Positions 1-9,405 of a stretch of DNA of 64,000 nt are shown here, in pieces; the first letter of the stretch is position 1, and each line of letters opens with the position of its first letter. The notes beneath the pieces were generated by a model. That model searched no databases and was not told where the DNA came from. It saw only the letters and a program-made list of their open reading frames with translations. A program made the position numbers and the translations under genes. The DNA comes from Actinomycetota bacterium (lineage in GTDB: Bacteria > Actinomycetota > Acidimicrobiia > Acidimicrobiales > RAAP-2): contig WLNI01000001.1 in NCBI GenBank assembly GCA_009699875.1, positions 124,001 through 188,000 of the forward strand. Reading direction: 5' to 3'.

Positions 1-510
1 CTGAAGGGCTCCGTGAAGCCCGGGATCGGCCCGTTCGAGTGCGTCGGGGAAGGAGCACCAAAGCACCTCTTGGCTCTCTTCAGGGGGCGGTGAGGGCTCG
101 CTATCTGGCGCCAAGAGGACGTATCTGAGATCTAAGTGTGTGTGTCCTGCAGGGCCTGGATGGACATCAACGTGGAGCAGGGAGGGCCCTTCAGGGGGGT
201 GTGCCACGCTGAGGCCGGTCTCTTCGCTGGCTTCTCGAAGAGCGGCGGCAGGAGCTCGCTCCCCTTCGTCGATATGACCTCCAGGTTGGACCCAGATCCC
301 AAGTTTGAGATGTCGATGGAGGACCGTGCCTCGCTCTCCGACAATGAAAGCTGATGCCGTGAGATGTACCGGATCGGCTGTTTCATCAAACGGAGCGTCC
401 AAGCGTGCGCATTGAAGTTGCAGTTCTGTGATCGACTCCGCTTCTCGCTCGTCAACGGGATCAATGCGTGCAACCGCACGCAGGACGTCATCGAGACGAT
501 CGTCACTCAT
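1..510 (-). CDS. NUDIX hydrolase, 3' end cut by window edge
   Basis: The first 170 residues of a nudix-family pyrophosphohydrolase; the frame is open to the left edge, so the C-terminus is missing. A complete nudix box lies at residues 78-100 (G-x5-E-x7-R-E-A-S-E-E-T-G-L), with the two glutamates of REASEE as expected Mg-binding residues. The ATG at 510 overlaps the stop of the flavin-type protein upstream (ATGA), so the two are probably translationally coupled. Substrate cannot be told from the box; nudix enzymes cut nucleoside diphosphates linked to another moiety. Family call is firm, substrate unknown. Confidence 0.9.
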   Translation of the reverse strand, partial: MSDDRLDDVLRAVARIDPVDEREAESITELQLQCARLDAPFDETADPVHLTASAFIVGERGTVLHRHLKLGIWVQPGGHIDEGERAPAAALREASEETGLSVAHPPEGPSLLHVDVHPGPAGHTHLDLRYVLLAPDSEPSPPPEESQEVLWCSFPDALERADPGLHGALQ

Positions 511-1178
511 GATCCACGTTCCCTGTATCGACGCACTGACGCAGGTACCGGTACCGTTCCAGCCCCGACTGCTCCATCGGGTGCGGGGATCGGCTCTTCA
601 GCAATCATTCGAAACGGAATCACGCCCGCCCACGCTGGCCCCTCGACGTCCTCATCGTCATCGTCGGGAGGACCAACTGAAATCTTGGCTGATGCTTCCT
701 CAATCGTGACTTCGAGGACGCTCGTGCGCGAGATCTCAGACTCGCTTGAAGGCCGAACTTCTGACGATCGCCCGGGGATAATGCCGTTAATCAGTTTCTC
801 AAGAGCAGCCTCTTTCTCCTCCCCGTCGAGGAGTCGGGCTGGACCAAAGACCGACACTGAGCGATAGGCCATCGATGAGTTAAATGTTGAGCGAGCCACG
901 ATCAAACCGTCGACAATCGTGACACTCACGCAGACGCTCGGCGATTCGGTCATCGAGCGCAAGAGGCGACTTGAGCGCGATCCGTGGACCAGAAGGGTCC
1001 TTCCAACTCGAACATGAAGACTTGGCAGCACCATGGGTAGGCCGTCAACGATGGTGGCAACATGACAGAGCGTGGTCGCATCGAGAATCGCATAGATCTC
1101 TTCGGTGTCGTAGGAACCAAGCTCGGGAAGTCGCCGCAGTCGGCTCCGTGGACTCGCTCCCCCAATCTCTGTACCCAT
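507..1178 (-). CDS. Pyridoxamine 5'-phosphate oxidase-like flavin split-barrel protein
   Basis: A 223-residue protein of the FMN-binding split-barrel superfamily (COG3467/NimA-like). The N-terminal half carries the usual pattern: a short helix before 'ILDATTLCHVATIVDGLPMV', then strands ending near 'VSVFGPARLL'. Such proteins bind FMN, haem or F420 and act as small reductases or flavin reservoirs. The ATG at 1178 has AGGAGG eight bases upstream; the earlier GTG at 1187 overlaps that ribosome site, so the later start is preferred. Near the C-terminus is an acidic stretch (PDDDDEDVEG) not typical of the core domain. It runs into the nudix gene with a 4-base overlap. Exact substrate unknown. Confidence 0.8.
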   Translation of the reverse strand: MGTEIGGASPRSRLRRLPELGSYDTEEIYAILDATTLCHVATIVDGLPMVLPSLHVRVGRTLLVHGSRSSRLLRSMTESPSVCVSVTIVDGLIVARSTFNSSMAYRSVSVFGPARLLDGEEKEAALEKLINGIIPGRSSEVRPSSESEISRTSVLEVTIEEASAKISVGPPDDDDEDVEGPAWAGVIPFRMIAEEPIPAPDGAVGAGTVPVPASVRRYRERGS

Positions 1179-1255
1179 CTTTGTCACCTCCTCGAATGTT
1201 TCTTCCTGTCGAGCCTGCCACAGGAAGGGAGTCGAAAGGGCCTAAGTTCGAATCC

Positions 1256-2080
1256 GTGAGCAATGAGATCACTGTCGCTACGTACAATATTCACGCTGGT
1301 ATCGATGCGTGGGGTCGCCGATTTGATGCGCTCGACGCCATCGTGTCGCTTGATGCTGACGTCTATATTCTTCAAGAGTGTTGGACCCCAGAAGGGGAAC
1401 CTGGCATTGCGTCGCACGTCGCCGCTGCCATCGGGGGGTCATTCGAAGAGGTCACTCTTGCATCCGGACGAAGAGCCCTCCCTCATCCTGAGGCTCCGCC
1501 CGTATGGCACCGTCGAAAAGCCTTTCTCGATGGCGACCACTCGCTCTACCTCGAGAGCGTGCGCCCCCTGCGAGAGCGAATCGCTCACTCCGAACGATTT
1601 GCGCATGGCGAATCTGGAGTATTTTCTCTCGCTGTCATCAGTCGGCTCCCATTGAGCGAGACCAGTACCGTGTGGCTCAGCTCGCTACCTCGAGACCAAG
1701 TTCAACGGGCCATCCTTTCAACGTCTATCCACGTGAACGACAAGAGCGTTCGGGTTTTCGGAACTCACATGGCACATCTCTCTCAAGGTTCACCTCGTCA
1801 CTTTCGAGTCTTCCGCCAAGAGATCCTCGCTTCTCTCCGCCAAGGATCAGACGTCATTGCTGGGGGTGACATGAATGCCTGGGGCCCTCTCGTCGCCGCT
1901 CACCTTCGACCCCTCCGGCGAGCCGTGAAAGCCAAGACGTGGCCTTCGTGGGGCCCACACAGCCAAGTGGATCATCTGTTGGCGAGTGCTCAGATTCAGG
2001 TTCTCGAAGGCCGAGTCGCCCACATGACGCAAAGCGACCACCTTCCCGTGGTGGCCAAATTTCGCCTCGAGCGCGATTGA
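1256..2080 (+). CDS. Endonuclease/exonuclease/phosphatase (EEP) family hydrolase
   Basis: A 274-residue metal-dependent phosphoesterase of the EEP fold (DNase I, sphingomyelinase, inositol phosphatase). Visible motifs in order: ATYNIHAGID with the first metal-site Asn, QECWTPEG with the Glu, FGTHMAHLS with the catalytic His, GGDMNAWGP with the DxN pair, and SDHLPVVAKF with the terminal Asp-His. All expected catalytic residues are present, so it should be active. No signal peptide is evident. The GTG at 1256 is used; an in-frame ATG at 1196 would add 20 residues, and neither has a good ribosome site. Substrate (nucleic acid, lipid or phosphosugar) cannot be told. Confidence 0.85.
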   Translation: MSNEITVATYNIHAGIDAWGRRFDALDAIVSLDADVYILQECWTPEGEPGIASHVAAAIGGSFEEVTLASGRRALPHPEAPPVWHRRKAFLDGDHSLYLESVRPLRERIAHSERFAHGESGVFSLAVISRLPLSETSTVWLSSLPRDQVQRAILSTSIHVNDKSVRVFGTHMAHLSQGSPRHFRVFRQEILASLRQGSDVIAGGDMNAWGPLVAAHLRPLRRAVKAKTWPSWGPHSQVDHLLASAQIQVLEGRVAHMTQSDHLPVVAKFRLERD

Positions 2081-2116
2081 GCACCCAGATGAAGGTCCAT
2101 CAGCCAAACTAGAGGC

Positions 2117-4312
2117 GTGTCACGCACCTACGCGATCGCTGAATCGTCGCCTTCACGACTCGACAAGCAACACAAACGATTCTTTGCGAGTGCTCTCTAC
2201 GGAGCAGTCCCCTCATTTGTGATCTTCTTCTGGATCCTCACCAACGGCTTCTCTACGTTCTTCCCTACCGCCTTTTCTTCTAACTTCTATGACGGTCAAG
2301 CCATTGCATTGCTCCATGGGCACCTCGCTGTCCCTGATTCGATTCTTGGAATTGAAGGCGTAGTCTCCAATGGGGCGACCTACATGTATTACGGGCCAAC
2401 GCTGGCCCTTCTGCACCTTCCGTTCATGGTCGTTGCTCGTGGGCTCATTGGCCACCTCACCACCATGTCGATGGCGTTGGCCTACGCCTTATTCCTCGCC
2501 GGCATGGCGGCGCTGTTGTTTCGCCTCCGAGGACTCTTGCGACCCCTGGCCCTAGAAGTCGGAAAATTCGAAATGATCTCGACCGCCGTTGGCGTCTTTT
2601 GTTTGGGAACCGGTTCAGTGGTTGGATTCTTGGCCGGATTCGTCGCCGTCTACCAAGAGACCGAGTTGTGGTCAATCACCATTGCCATCTGGGCCTTGTG
2701 CCTCTTTCTCGACGTGATGACGAAGCCAACACGAAATACCGCCGTGGCCTTGGGGCTCTTGACGCTTCTAAGCGTTGGAACACGGATCACTGTTGGGGTT
2801 GGAATTGTCGCACTGTGCGGGTTTGCGTTTCTTGCCCACTTCGCCGCGTCTACTTCTCAGAAACGCGGAAAGGAGTCCTCAAAGTTTCTCAAGGCCTGTG
2901 GCCTCAAACTTGACACTGGCCTCCAGTGTTTCCCATTTCTCTTGGCGATGGGCTGCGCGATTCCCGTTTTGATCTACGTCGCGATCAACGAAGCCAAGTT
3001 TGGCACGCTCTTCAGTATCCCTATCGGACATCAAGTCTTCGTCACCTCTGGACTTGCTCCGCCGGGGTACGCAGCATTTGCCCGGACTCACTTGGTCTTC
3101 AATGGGCTTCAGTATTTTCCCACTGAGTTGCTCTGGTACTTTCGCCCCGACGTTTTAGTCATCTCGTCCCTCTTTCCTTTTGTGAACTTTCCCGCCCAGA
3201 TCCAAACCGTTGGTGGGACCGCCTTCGCTCAGTTGACGCCATCGAGTTCTCTGACCGACACCATGCCCGCTATCTTGATCATGTCGCTCGCTGGAATTGC
3301 GATTGCCCTGTGGCCCTCTCGTTTTGTAGGCGATCGAGGAGATGCCCGCCGTGCGAGCATTCTTCGTCCCATGTTGCTTGCTGGTGTCATTAGTTCGTTG
3401 GGAATTTTTACCTACGCATCGGTGGCGCATCGTTACCTCGGCGATACATTTTTCTTCTTTGGCATTGCCAGTGGCGCGGCGCTCGTGATGCTGCCCGTAT
3501 GGGTTTCATCGATGCGCAAAGTTGTCGCACCACTGCTCATCGGGGGACTTGTCGTGCTCATCGCATTCTCGGCGTGGGTCAATACGGGTCTTTCGCTGGT
3601 CTTCAGTCGCACCTTTCCTCCGAGTACGGCACTTTCCCTCAAGCAATCCTTTCAATCGTTCCGCTACTCGCTCCACAACGACATGACCTCAGGACCGTCG
3701 CCCAACGTCACCTGGGGTGGGACATTGCCGGGCGTGGCGACTCTTGGCTCACTCTATGTTTCTGGCCACTGCGATTCGCTTTTTGAGTGGAACAGTGCCA
3801 CATGGATCGGCCTTGAATGGTCGCAGCCCGCTGGCCATCAGATCCTGAGTGTCACGCTCCCAAGTAGCGCAACGTCGCTGCCACTTCCACTTTTGGTGCG
3901 AGGTACGCAGAACGGATCACTGAACGTGTTTGCCGTCGAGGTCTCGTCGCATCATCAGTACCGCATTGCCTACCTCTCGCAAGGGCTCAATGAGTCCCTC
4001 TTTGGTCCACCCTGGGAGACGAGTAAATGGTACGCCATGCCCTCTTCTCGCCAGCTGACGTTTGATCTCGTCTTAGCTCCAAATCCCAACTCTGCCCTCG
4101 ACGTCGTGTCGGCGAGCAGCGGCGTCCACGAACTTTTCTATACCGCTGCTCCTCCCAACCCCAATCTCAAACAGACAATCGGCGCGCTTCCAGCGAATCT
4201 GCGAAGCGATCCGTCGCTTACGTCGCAACTTGCACCGGTGTTTCCTGGAGCGGTCACTCCCTCGACGGTAACGACACCGATCTGTTCGTCACTTGTGCCG
4301 CCAAAAAACTAG
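2117..4312 (+). CDS. Large polytopic membrane protein, GT-C glycosyltransferase-like
   Basis: A 731-residue protein: about eleven hydrophobic segments over residues 25-500, then a roughly 230-residue, proline- and serine-rich domain probably outside the membrane. The first loop carries FYDGQAIALLHGHLAVP, which resembles the acidic first-loop signature of GT-C glycosyltransferases that use polyprenyl-phosphate sugars. Architecture and loop suggest transfer of a sugar to a lipid, glycan or protein at the outer membrane face; no stronger family signature is seen. The GTG start lacks a ribosome site. It begins 36 bases after the EEP gene and ends facing the MFS transporter. The glycosyltransferase call is inference from topology and one motif. 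Confidence 0.6.
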   Translation: MSRTYAIAESSPSRLDKQHKRFFASALYGAVPSFVIFFWILTNGFSTFFPTAFSSNFYDGQAIALLHGHLAVPDSILGIEGVVSNGATYMYYGPTLALLHLPFMVVARGLIGHLTTMSMALAYALFLAGMAALLFRLRGLLRPLALEVGKFEMISTAVGVFCLGTGSVVGFLAGFVAVYQETELWSITIAIWALCLFLDVMTKPTRNTAVALGLLTLLSVGTRITVGVGIVALCGFAFLAHFAASTSQKRGKESSKFLKACGLKLDTGLQCFPFLLAMGCAIPVLIYVAINEAKFGTLFSIPIGHQVFVTSGLAPPGYAAFARTHLVFNGLQYFPTELLWYFRPDVLVISSLFPFVNFPAQIQTVGGTAFAQLTPSSSLTDTMPAILIMSLAGIAIALWPSRFVGDRGDARRASILRPMLLAGVISSLGIFTYASVAHRYLGDTFFFFGIASGAALVMLPVWVSSMRKVVAPLLIGGLVVLIAFSAWVNTGLSLVFSRTFPPSTALSLKQSFQSFRYSLHNDMTSGPSPNVTWGGTLPGVATLGSLYVSGHCDSLFEWNSATWIGLEWSQPAGHQILSVTLPSSATSLPLPLLVRGTQNGSLNVFAVEVSSHHQYRIAYLSQGLNESLFGPPWETSKWYAMPSSRQLTFDLVLAPNPNSALDVVSASSGVHELFYTAAPPNPNLKQTIGALPANLRSDPSLTSQLAPVFPGAVTPSTVTTPICSSLVPPKN

Positions 4313-4427
4313 CAACGACCCGACGCAGTCGCCCTCCCCCACTCCATCTCCAGCATCAAACGCAGAGCCAAGAGAAGGGAGCAACCCCAAAAGATGCTCT
4401 GTTGTTCAGCGCTCGTTCATTCCACCA

Positions 4428-5672
4428 CTAGGTCGTCGCCTCTGCACCGAGCGTGCCTTCAAGACTGACCCCTCGCGTTTCTGGGAGTCGAGACAAAAAG
4501 TACAGAGCAGGCACGATCGGGAGAAAGGTCACCAGGGCGGCGATCTCAAAGGAGCCTGATCGATCAGCGATGGTGCCAAAGACAATGAGGCCGGTCACTC
4601 CCCCCAGCACTGATGCCGCGATTCCCCATCCAGCCACCGAAGCTCTCACGTCAGTCACGAAAAGTTCATTCGTAAATGCGGTCCCTCCAGGAGCCAAGAA
4701 GCCAGTAGCAAGGACACCGAGGAGATAGCCCGCCACGACCGCTGGTTTTCCTCCTGCATAGAGCAGCAAGGCCGCCAGCGAGATCCCGGCGCTGCCAATG
4801 GCGATGGCGGGACGTCGGCCCACGTGATCTGCCATCCGCCGTCCACTCAGCAGCCCACCAAGGCCGGTGAGGGCTGCAAGAACAATCATGATTGATTCAA
4901 CGCCTTTGGGGAGATGTGCAACATTTTCGGCATAGAGAAAGACAAAGCTCGATGCTGGTGACGAGACCGCGGAGATTGCCATGATCAGCCCCATCACTTT
5001 GAGGAGCTTTCGGGTCTGTCCGACACCCACCGAACCGAATCGAGGTCTCGCCGTCTCTTCGATTTCTTTCACTCGAGTTGGCTCTGGAAAGTGTTTCGCC
5101 AACAGCACGACGATGAGAAGAGGAATCAACGTCGTCAAGAACAGACCACGAAACCCCACCACGCCGCGCAACGCCGAATGGGTCAAGGCATTGATCCCCG
5201 CTCCAAGGCCGTAGCCCGCAGTGACAAAGGCCAAGGCCGCAGCCCGACCGGTTGGCTTCGACAGTTCAGCGGTCACCACTTGCGCGAGGGCTTCAGCGGC
5301 TGAGAGAAATGGCCGACCCAAGGCAAAGATCGCCACAAACCACCAGTAGGAAGGACTCGCCGCTGCAGCCACGGTGGCCAAGAGCCCAACGACGCACCAC
5401 GTAATCAGCGTCACTTTTCGACCCAGGCGATCAGCCAAGACAGCGAGGGGAAGCCCAACAATGGATGCCAGCCGTAGAACAGCGAGCCCCACACCAAGTG
5501 CGGTCCCCGACAGGCCGGCTTGTTCAACGACGCTTGCGCCGTGGACGACGTGGCCAAAGGACTTGGCCACGTCACCAAGTGCAGCCACCGCTCCAAACTG
5601 CCCGTACCCAGCGGCCAGAGAGATCACCGTAACGACAAGAACGGGACGAGTCAGAGACGACGGGAGTCTCAT
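4428..5672 (-). CDS. Major facilitator superfamily transporter
   Basis: A 414-residue inner-membrane transporter with about twelve hydrophobic helices in two halves. The cytoplasmic loop between helices 2 and 3 reads LAVLADRLGRKVTL, the classical MFS G-x3-D-R-x-G-R-[RK] signature, and a second copy occurs in the other half (RRMADHVGRRPAI). The length is normal. The ATG at 5672 is preceded by a GGGAG ribosome site. It ends about 115 bases from the end of the convergent membrane glycosyltransferase-like gene. Substrate unknown; sugar, drug and metabolite exporters all share these features. Confidence 0.85.
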   Translation of the reverse strand: MRLPSSLTRPVLVVTVISLAAGYGQFGAVAALGDVAKSFGHVVHGASVVEQAGLSGTALGVGLAVLRLASIVGLPLAVLADRLGRKVTLITWCVVGLLATVAAAASPSYWWFVAIFALGRPFLSAAEALAQVVTAELSKPTGRAAALAFVTAGYGLGAGINALTHSALRGVVGFRGLFLTTLIPLLIVVLLAKHFPEPTRVKEIEETARPRFGSVGVGQTRKLLKVMGLIMAISAVSSPASSFVFLYAENVAHLPKGVESIMIVLAALTGLGGLLSGRRMADHVGRRPAIAIGSAGISLAALLLYAGGKPAVVAGYLLGVLATGFLAPGGTAFTNELFVTDVRASVAGWGIAASVLGGVTGLIVFGTIADRSGSFEIAALVTFLPIVPALYFLSRLPETRGVSLEGTLGAEATT

Positions 5673-5753
5673 GCGCTCGCTCCCTTCTTGATCAACATGT
5701 CGACTTCACCCACGATGGTGCTCCTCATCCAAGGGTGATTGAGCAGAAGTGTC

Positions 5754-6761
5754 TTAGAGCCGGACGAGGACTTTGCCAGTGTTTCCGCCGGTAAAGAGAA
5801 GATTCAAGGCGTCCACCGCGTTCTCGAGTCCATCGACAATGTGCTCAGAGTGTTTGAGTTTCCCCTCTGCGAGCCATCCTGCCATCTCCGCTTGAATCTC
5901 AGGCCAACGAGCCATGTAGTCAAGGACGATAAATCCTTCCATGCGACCACGGTTGATAATCAATGAAAAGTAGTTCGCTGGCCCCTTCACCTCATCGGTG
6001 GCGTTGTACCCAGAAATCGCTCCGCACAACACCACGCGGCCCTTCATTGCCAAGTTTGCCAACGCCGCGTCGAGAATTTCACCACCCACATTGTCAAAGT
6101 AGAGATCGATTCCGTTCGGGCAGAGCTCATGAAGTTGGCGAGCAACGTGGCCAGCTTTATAGTCAATGGCCGCATCAAATCCCATCTCGTCGGTCAAGAG
6201 CGCACACTTTTCTGGACCACCCGCAATACCAATGATTTTTGAGGCTCCCTTAATACGCGCGATTTGGCCCACCGACGATCCTGTTGCTCCCGCGGCTCCC
6301 GAGACCACAACGACGTCGCCTTCTTTCATGGCCCCAACTTCCAATAGCCCGGCGTACGCCGTAACACCGGTTGTTCCAAGCACATTCATAGCCACAGGAA
6401 TCTCAATTCCCTCCGGCAAAGAAGACATTGACCCCATGGCGTCATCAGCAACTGCGTACTCTTGCCACCCAGTGAGTCCCGAGACAATGTCGCCGACCTT
6501 GTAGCGATCAGACTTTGATTCGACGACCTCGCCCACACCTCCTGCACGAATAACTTCGCCAATGCCAATTGGGGGAAGATACCCGGGAGCGTCATCCATC
6601 CAGCCTCGAATCGTCGGGTCAATCGAAAGATAGAGAACCTTGACGAGCGCCTGGCCATCGCTCAACTCGTCAACCGGAATCTCTTTGAGTTCGGTGGTTT
6701 GGCTGTCGACCATCCCAACGGGTCGATTCCTCAAGATCACCTGACGATTTACTCTGGCCAT
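5754..6761 (-). CDS. NADP-dependent medium-chain oxidoreductase (zinc-independent MDR)
   Basis: A 335-residue enzyme like the leukotriene B4 dehydrogenase / prostaglandin reductase (COG2130) branch. The N-terminus (NRQVILRNRPVG) and the cofactor motif VVVSGAAGATGSSVGQIA (AxxGxxG) are typical, followed by GIAGGPEKC, which in this branch binds the NADP phosphate. No zinc-ligand cysteines are seen, as expected. These enzymes reduce alpha,beta-unsaturated ketones and aldehydes. The ATG at 6761 has AAGGAG upstream; a longer frame to 6809 lacks support. It is divergent from the amidohydrolase gene. Physiological substrate unknown. Confidence 0.85.
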   Translation of the reverse strand: MARVNRQVILRNRPVGMVDSQTTELKEIPVDELSDGQALVKVLYLSIDPTIRGWMDDAPGYLPPIGIGEVIRAGGVGEVVESKSDRYKVGDIVSGLTGWQEYAVADDAMGSMSSLPEGIEIPVAMNVLGTTGVTAYAGLLEVGAMKEGDVVVVSGAAGATGSSVGQIARIKGASKIIGIAGGPEKCALLTDEMGFDAAIDYKAGHVARQLHELCPNGIDLYFDNVGGEILDAALANLAMKGRVVLCGAISGYNATDEVKGPANYFSLIINRGRMEGFIVLDYMARWPEIQAEMAGWLAEGKLKHSEHIVDGLENAVDALNLLFTGGNTGKVLVRL

Positions 6762-6907
6762 TGCGAGCTCCTTTTCTTCGGTGAGGACACTTCGAGATCC
6801 TCTTCTCAATGGATCCTAAGGGCCAGCGCAAGACGAGGCTGAAAATCCTCCCTAAACTGCTGGACGCAGAGATCCGTCCTCCACCTCGTCCAGAAAGTAG
6901 ACCCCTC

Positions 6908-8629
6908 ATGATCGACTACGTGATCAGAAATGCCGACATTTTCGATGGGACAGGCACGCCAAGTCGCCACGGCGACGTCGGAATCGACAAGGGTCGCATC
7001 GTTGCAGTCGGTGACGTCACCGAGCAAGGAACCATCGAGTTTGATGCCACCGGCCTCAGCGTGATGCCCGGCGTCATTGACCCTCACACCCACTACGACG
7101 CACAACTCTTTTGGGACCCGTCCGCATCGCCTTCCAATGTGCACGGAGTGACCACCATCATCGGCGGCAACTGTGGGTTCACCTTGGCGCCGGTGAAATC
7201 ACAGGACGTGGGCTATATCTCGCGCATGATGCAGAAAGTTGAAGGCATGCCGCTTATCGCCTTAGAAGAGGGCGTGCCATGGAACTGGGAGTCATTCGCT
7301 GAGTACCTAGATGCTCTTGAAGGAAAGATCGGCGTGAACGCAGGGTTCCTTGTGGGCCACTGTGCAATTCGAAGAAACGTGATGGGTGAGGCTCGCCACA
7401 AAGAAGTCGCCACCGACGAAGAACTCGAAGCCATGCGAGTCTTACTCCGCGACTCACTTGCTGCGGGTGGGCTCGGCTTCTCATCGAGTCAGTCACGGAC
7501 GCACTCAGATGGAGAAGGACTTCCGATCACTTCTTCCTTCGCTGATGATCGCGAGATGCTCGCGTTCTGCGCTGAAGTTGAACGCCACGAAGGCACCACA
7601 CTTGAGTACATCACTTCAGGTTGTCTTGACTCCTTTACTGAAGAAGAAGTCGCACTCATGACCGCGATGTCAAAGACTGCGAATCGGCCATTGAACTGGA
7701 ATCTCCTCACGATTGATGCTCGTAGCCCCGAAAAGACGGAGCATCAACTCGCTGCCTCAACAACAGCCGCCGAGGCTGGTGGGAGAATCGTGGCCCTTTC
7801 CATGCCCACGCTCGTTCCGATGAATATGAGCTTCCGGAACCACTGTGCGCTCTTTCTTATTCCTGGTTGGGGCGACGTGATGAGTTTGCCGATTCCAGAG
7901 CGAATCGAAAAACTCAGCGACCCGGCTGTTCGATCTGAGCTCAATGCACTCGCTCGCTCAAAAGATGCCGGAGTGTTCCGGCGTCTCTCGGGGTGGGGTA
8001 CTTACATGATTGGTGACACCTTTGCGCCAGAGAACAAGTCCTTCGAGTGGCGAACAGTCGAAGACATCGCCACTGAACTCGATAAGGATCCTTTTGACAC
8101 CTTGGTCGATATTGTCGTCGCTGACGAGTTGAAGACCGTGCTCTGGCCAAATCCCACTGACCGAGATGAGGCCTCGTGGGAGGCTCGAGTGACGGCATGG
8201 CAAGACCCACGGGTCATGGTCGGTGGTTCTGATGCAGGAGCACATCTGGATCGAATGTGCGGTGCGAACTACCCCACTGCCTTCCTCGCAGACTGCCTTC
8301 GAGGTCGAAAACTCCTCCCTGTCGAAGAAGCGGTGCGCATGTTGACATCACAGCCAGCCGAACTCTTTGGTTTAACGAATCGAGGCGTGTTGAAAGAGGG
8401 TGCTCATGGCGACGTGATGATCTTTGACCCTTCAAGTGTTGGATCAGAACCCGCTCGCCTCGTTGAGGATCTCCCTGGCAACTCACCGCGCCTGTTTGCT
8501 GGCTCGACCGGTGTGGTCCGAGTCCTCGTCGGTGGCGTTGAAACTGTGGTTGATGGCGAGTCGACCGGAGCGTTGGCTGGATCAATTCTTCGATCAGGCA
8601 AAGACACAAGAACGGTGCCAGCGGCCTAA
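6908..8629 (+). CDS. N-acyl-D-amino acid deacylase-like amidohydrolase
   Basis: A 573-residue metal-dependent amidohydrolase of the D-aminoacylase type (COG3653). Near the N-terminus the metal-binding His-x-His lies in GVIDPHTHYDAQLFWDP; a C-terminal GGSDAGAHLDRM holds the catalytic Asp, and the ending GALAGSILRSG is the small beta-domain return. Known members hydrolyse N-acyl-D-amino acids, but many uncharacterised relatives act on other amides, so the substrate is open. The ATG at 6908 begins the standard IDYVIRNADIFDGTG strand; longer starts lack homology-like sequence. The only nearby purine-rich stretch (GAAAG) is weak, so initiation mode is unclear. Confidence 0.82.
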   Translation: MIDYVIRNADIFDGTGTPSRHGDVGIDKGRIVAVGDVTEQGTIEFDATGLSVMPGVIDPHTHYDAQLFWDPSASPSNVHGVTTIIGGNCGFTLAPVKSQDVGYISRMMQKVEGMPLIALEEGVPWNWESFAEYLDALEGKIGVNAGFLVGHCAIRRNVMGEARHKEVATDEELEAMRVLLRDSLAAGGLGFSSSQSRTHSDGEGLPITSSFADDREMLAFCAEVERHEGTTLEYITSGCLDSFTEEEVALMTAMSKTANRPLNWNLLTIDARSPEKTEHQLAASTTAAEAGGRIVALSMPTLVPMNMSFRNHCALFLIPGWGDVMSLPIPERIEKLSDPAVRSELNALARSKDAGVFRRLSGWGTYMIGDTFAPENKSFEWRTVEDIATELDKDPFDTLVDIVVADELKTVLWPNPTDRDEASWEARVTAWQDPRVMVGGSDAGAHLDRMCGANYPTAFLADCLRGRKLLPVEEAVRMLTSQPAELFGLTNRGVLKEGAHGDVMIFDPSSVGSEPARLVEDLPGNSPRLFAGSTGVVRVLVGGVETVVDGESTGALAGSILRSGKDTRTVPAA

Positions 8630-8684
8630 GACACACCGTGTGGCTAACCTTCTGCTCAGAGAGGCCTGAGCGAAAGAGGACCCT

Positions 8685-9398
8685 ATGTTTGAGACGTTCA
8701 AAGCCAATCGAGCACTCGCCAAGGAGAAGCGTCTTCAAACAACGGCACTCGCCCGGGCACAAAAAGAACTGGTGGACTGGCACGCCCAACGCGAGCAGGC
8801 GCAGCTGCTCGTTGACACGGCCCTCGCCGAAGGATCGGCCCCCGAGGGACTGATGATTCATCGTGGAGAACTTGGCTATGCAACCCTGACGAACTGCTCA
8901 TTAATTGAAGAGCGAAAAGGGGCCGGTCACTACGCCGGGGGTTCAGCAGGAGTGTCAGTTCCGATCGGCAAAATTGGCGGACGTTCAATTCGCTATCGAG
9001 TTGGGGCGACTCGTGGTCACTACGTGTCGGGACCTTCGCTCCCTACCCCAATCGCCACGGGAACGATGTACGTCACGAACCAACGCATTGTGTTTCTCTC
9101 TGATACGCAAACTCGAGAGTGCCGCTACGACAAACTGGTCGGAATGACCAGAGACGATAAGGCGGGGATTTTGACCTTGTCAGTAAGTAATCGCCAGCAC
9201 CCCATCGTGATTGGCTACGGCAAGGACGTGGCCCCTTGGGCAGACTTCCATATTGATCTTGGTCTCGCTCATTATCGCGGCGACATCGACCAGATGGTGA
9301 GCCAACTTCAGGATCGCGTCAAAGAACTCGATGCCACAAAGCCAGTCAATCCTGATCCCGTGCCACCGACCTCACTCGGACAAGCACCAACGGCGTGA
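8685..9398 (+). CDS. Hypothetical protein with GRAM/PH-like core
   Basis: A 237-residue soluble protein that I do not recognise by name. Residues 1-55 form a charged helical segment rich in Ala, Lys and Glu. The middle carries GTMYVTNQRIVFLSD, the strand pattern of bacterial GRAM/PH-like domains in which a small domain reports on 'old' versus 'new' expression-like sites; the family function is unknown. A second helical stretch near the end (MVSQLQDRVKELDA) resembles a coiled-coil tail. No signal peptide or membrane segment. The ATG has AGAGGA upstream. It follows the amidohydrolase by 55 bases, so co-transcription is possible, and ends 7 bases from the convergent lectin gene. Confidence 0.6.
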   Translation: MFETFKANRALAKEKRLQTTALARAQKELVDWHAQREQAQLLVDTALAEGSAPEGLMIHRGELGYATLTNCSLIEERKGAGHYAGGSAGVSVPIGKIGGRSIRYRVGATRGHYVSGPSLPTPIATGTMYVTNQRIVFLSDTQTRECRYDKLVGMTRDDKAGILTLSVSNRQHPIVIGYGKDVAPWADFHIDLGLAHYRGDIDQMVSQLQDRVKELDATKPVNPDPVPPTSLGQAPTA

Positions 9399-9405
9399 GT
9401 CTGCG

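Noticed and set aside
132-506. 124-residue minus-strand open frame
   Set aside because: It lies in another frame of the nudix gene, whose complete nudix box settles the true frame.
971-1255. N-terminal extension of the EEP hydrolase
   Set aside because: It overlaps the divergent flavin-protein gene and lacks EEP-like sequence.
4379-4399. GAGCA-N11-TGCTC hairpin as terminator between the membrane protein and MFS genes
   Set aside because: Stem of five pairs only and a weak T-run, not enough to call.
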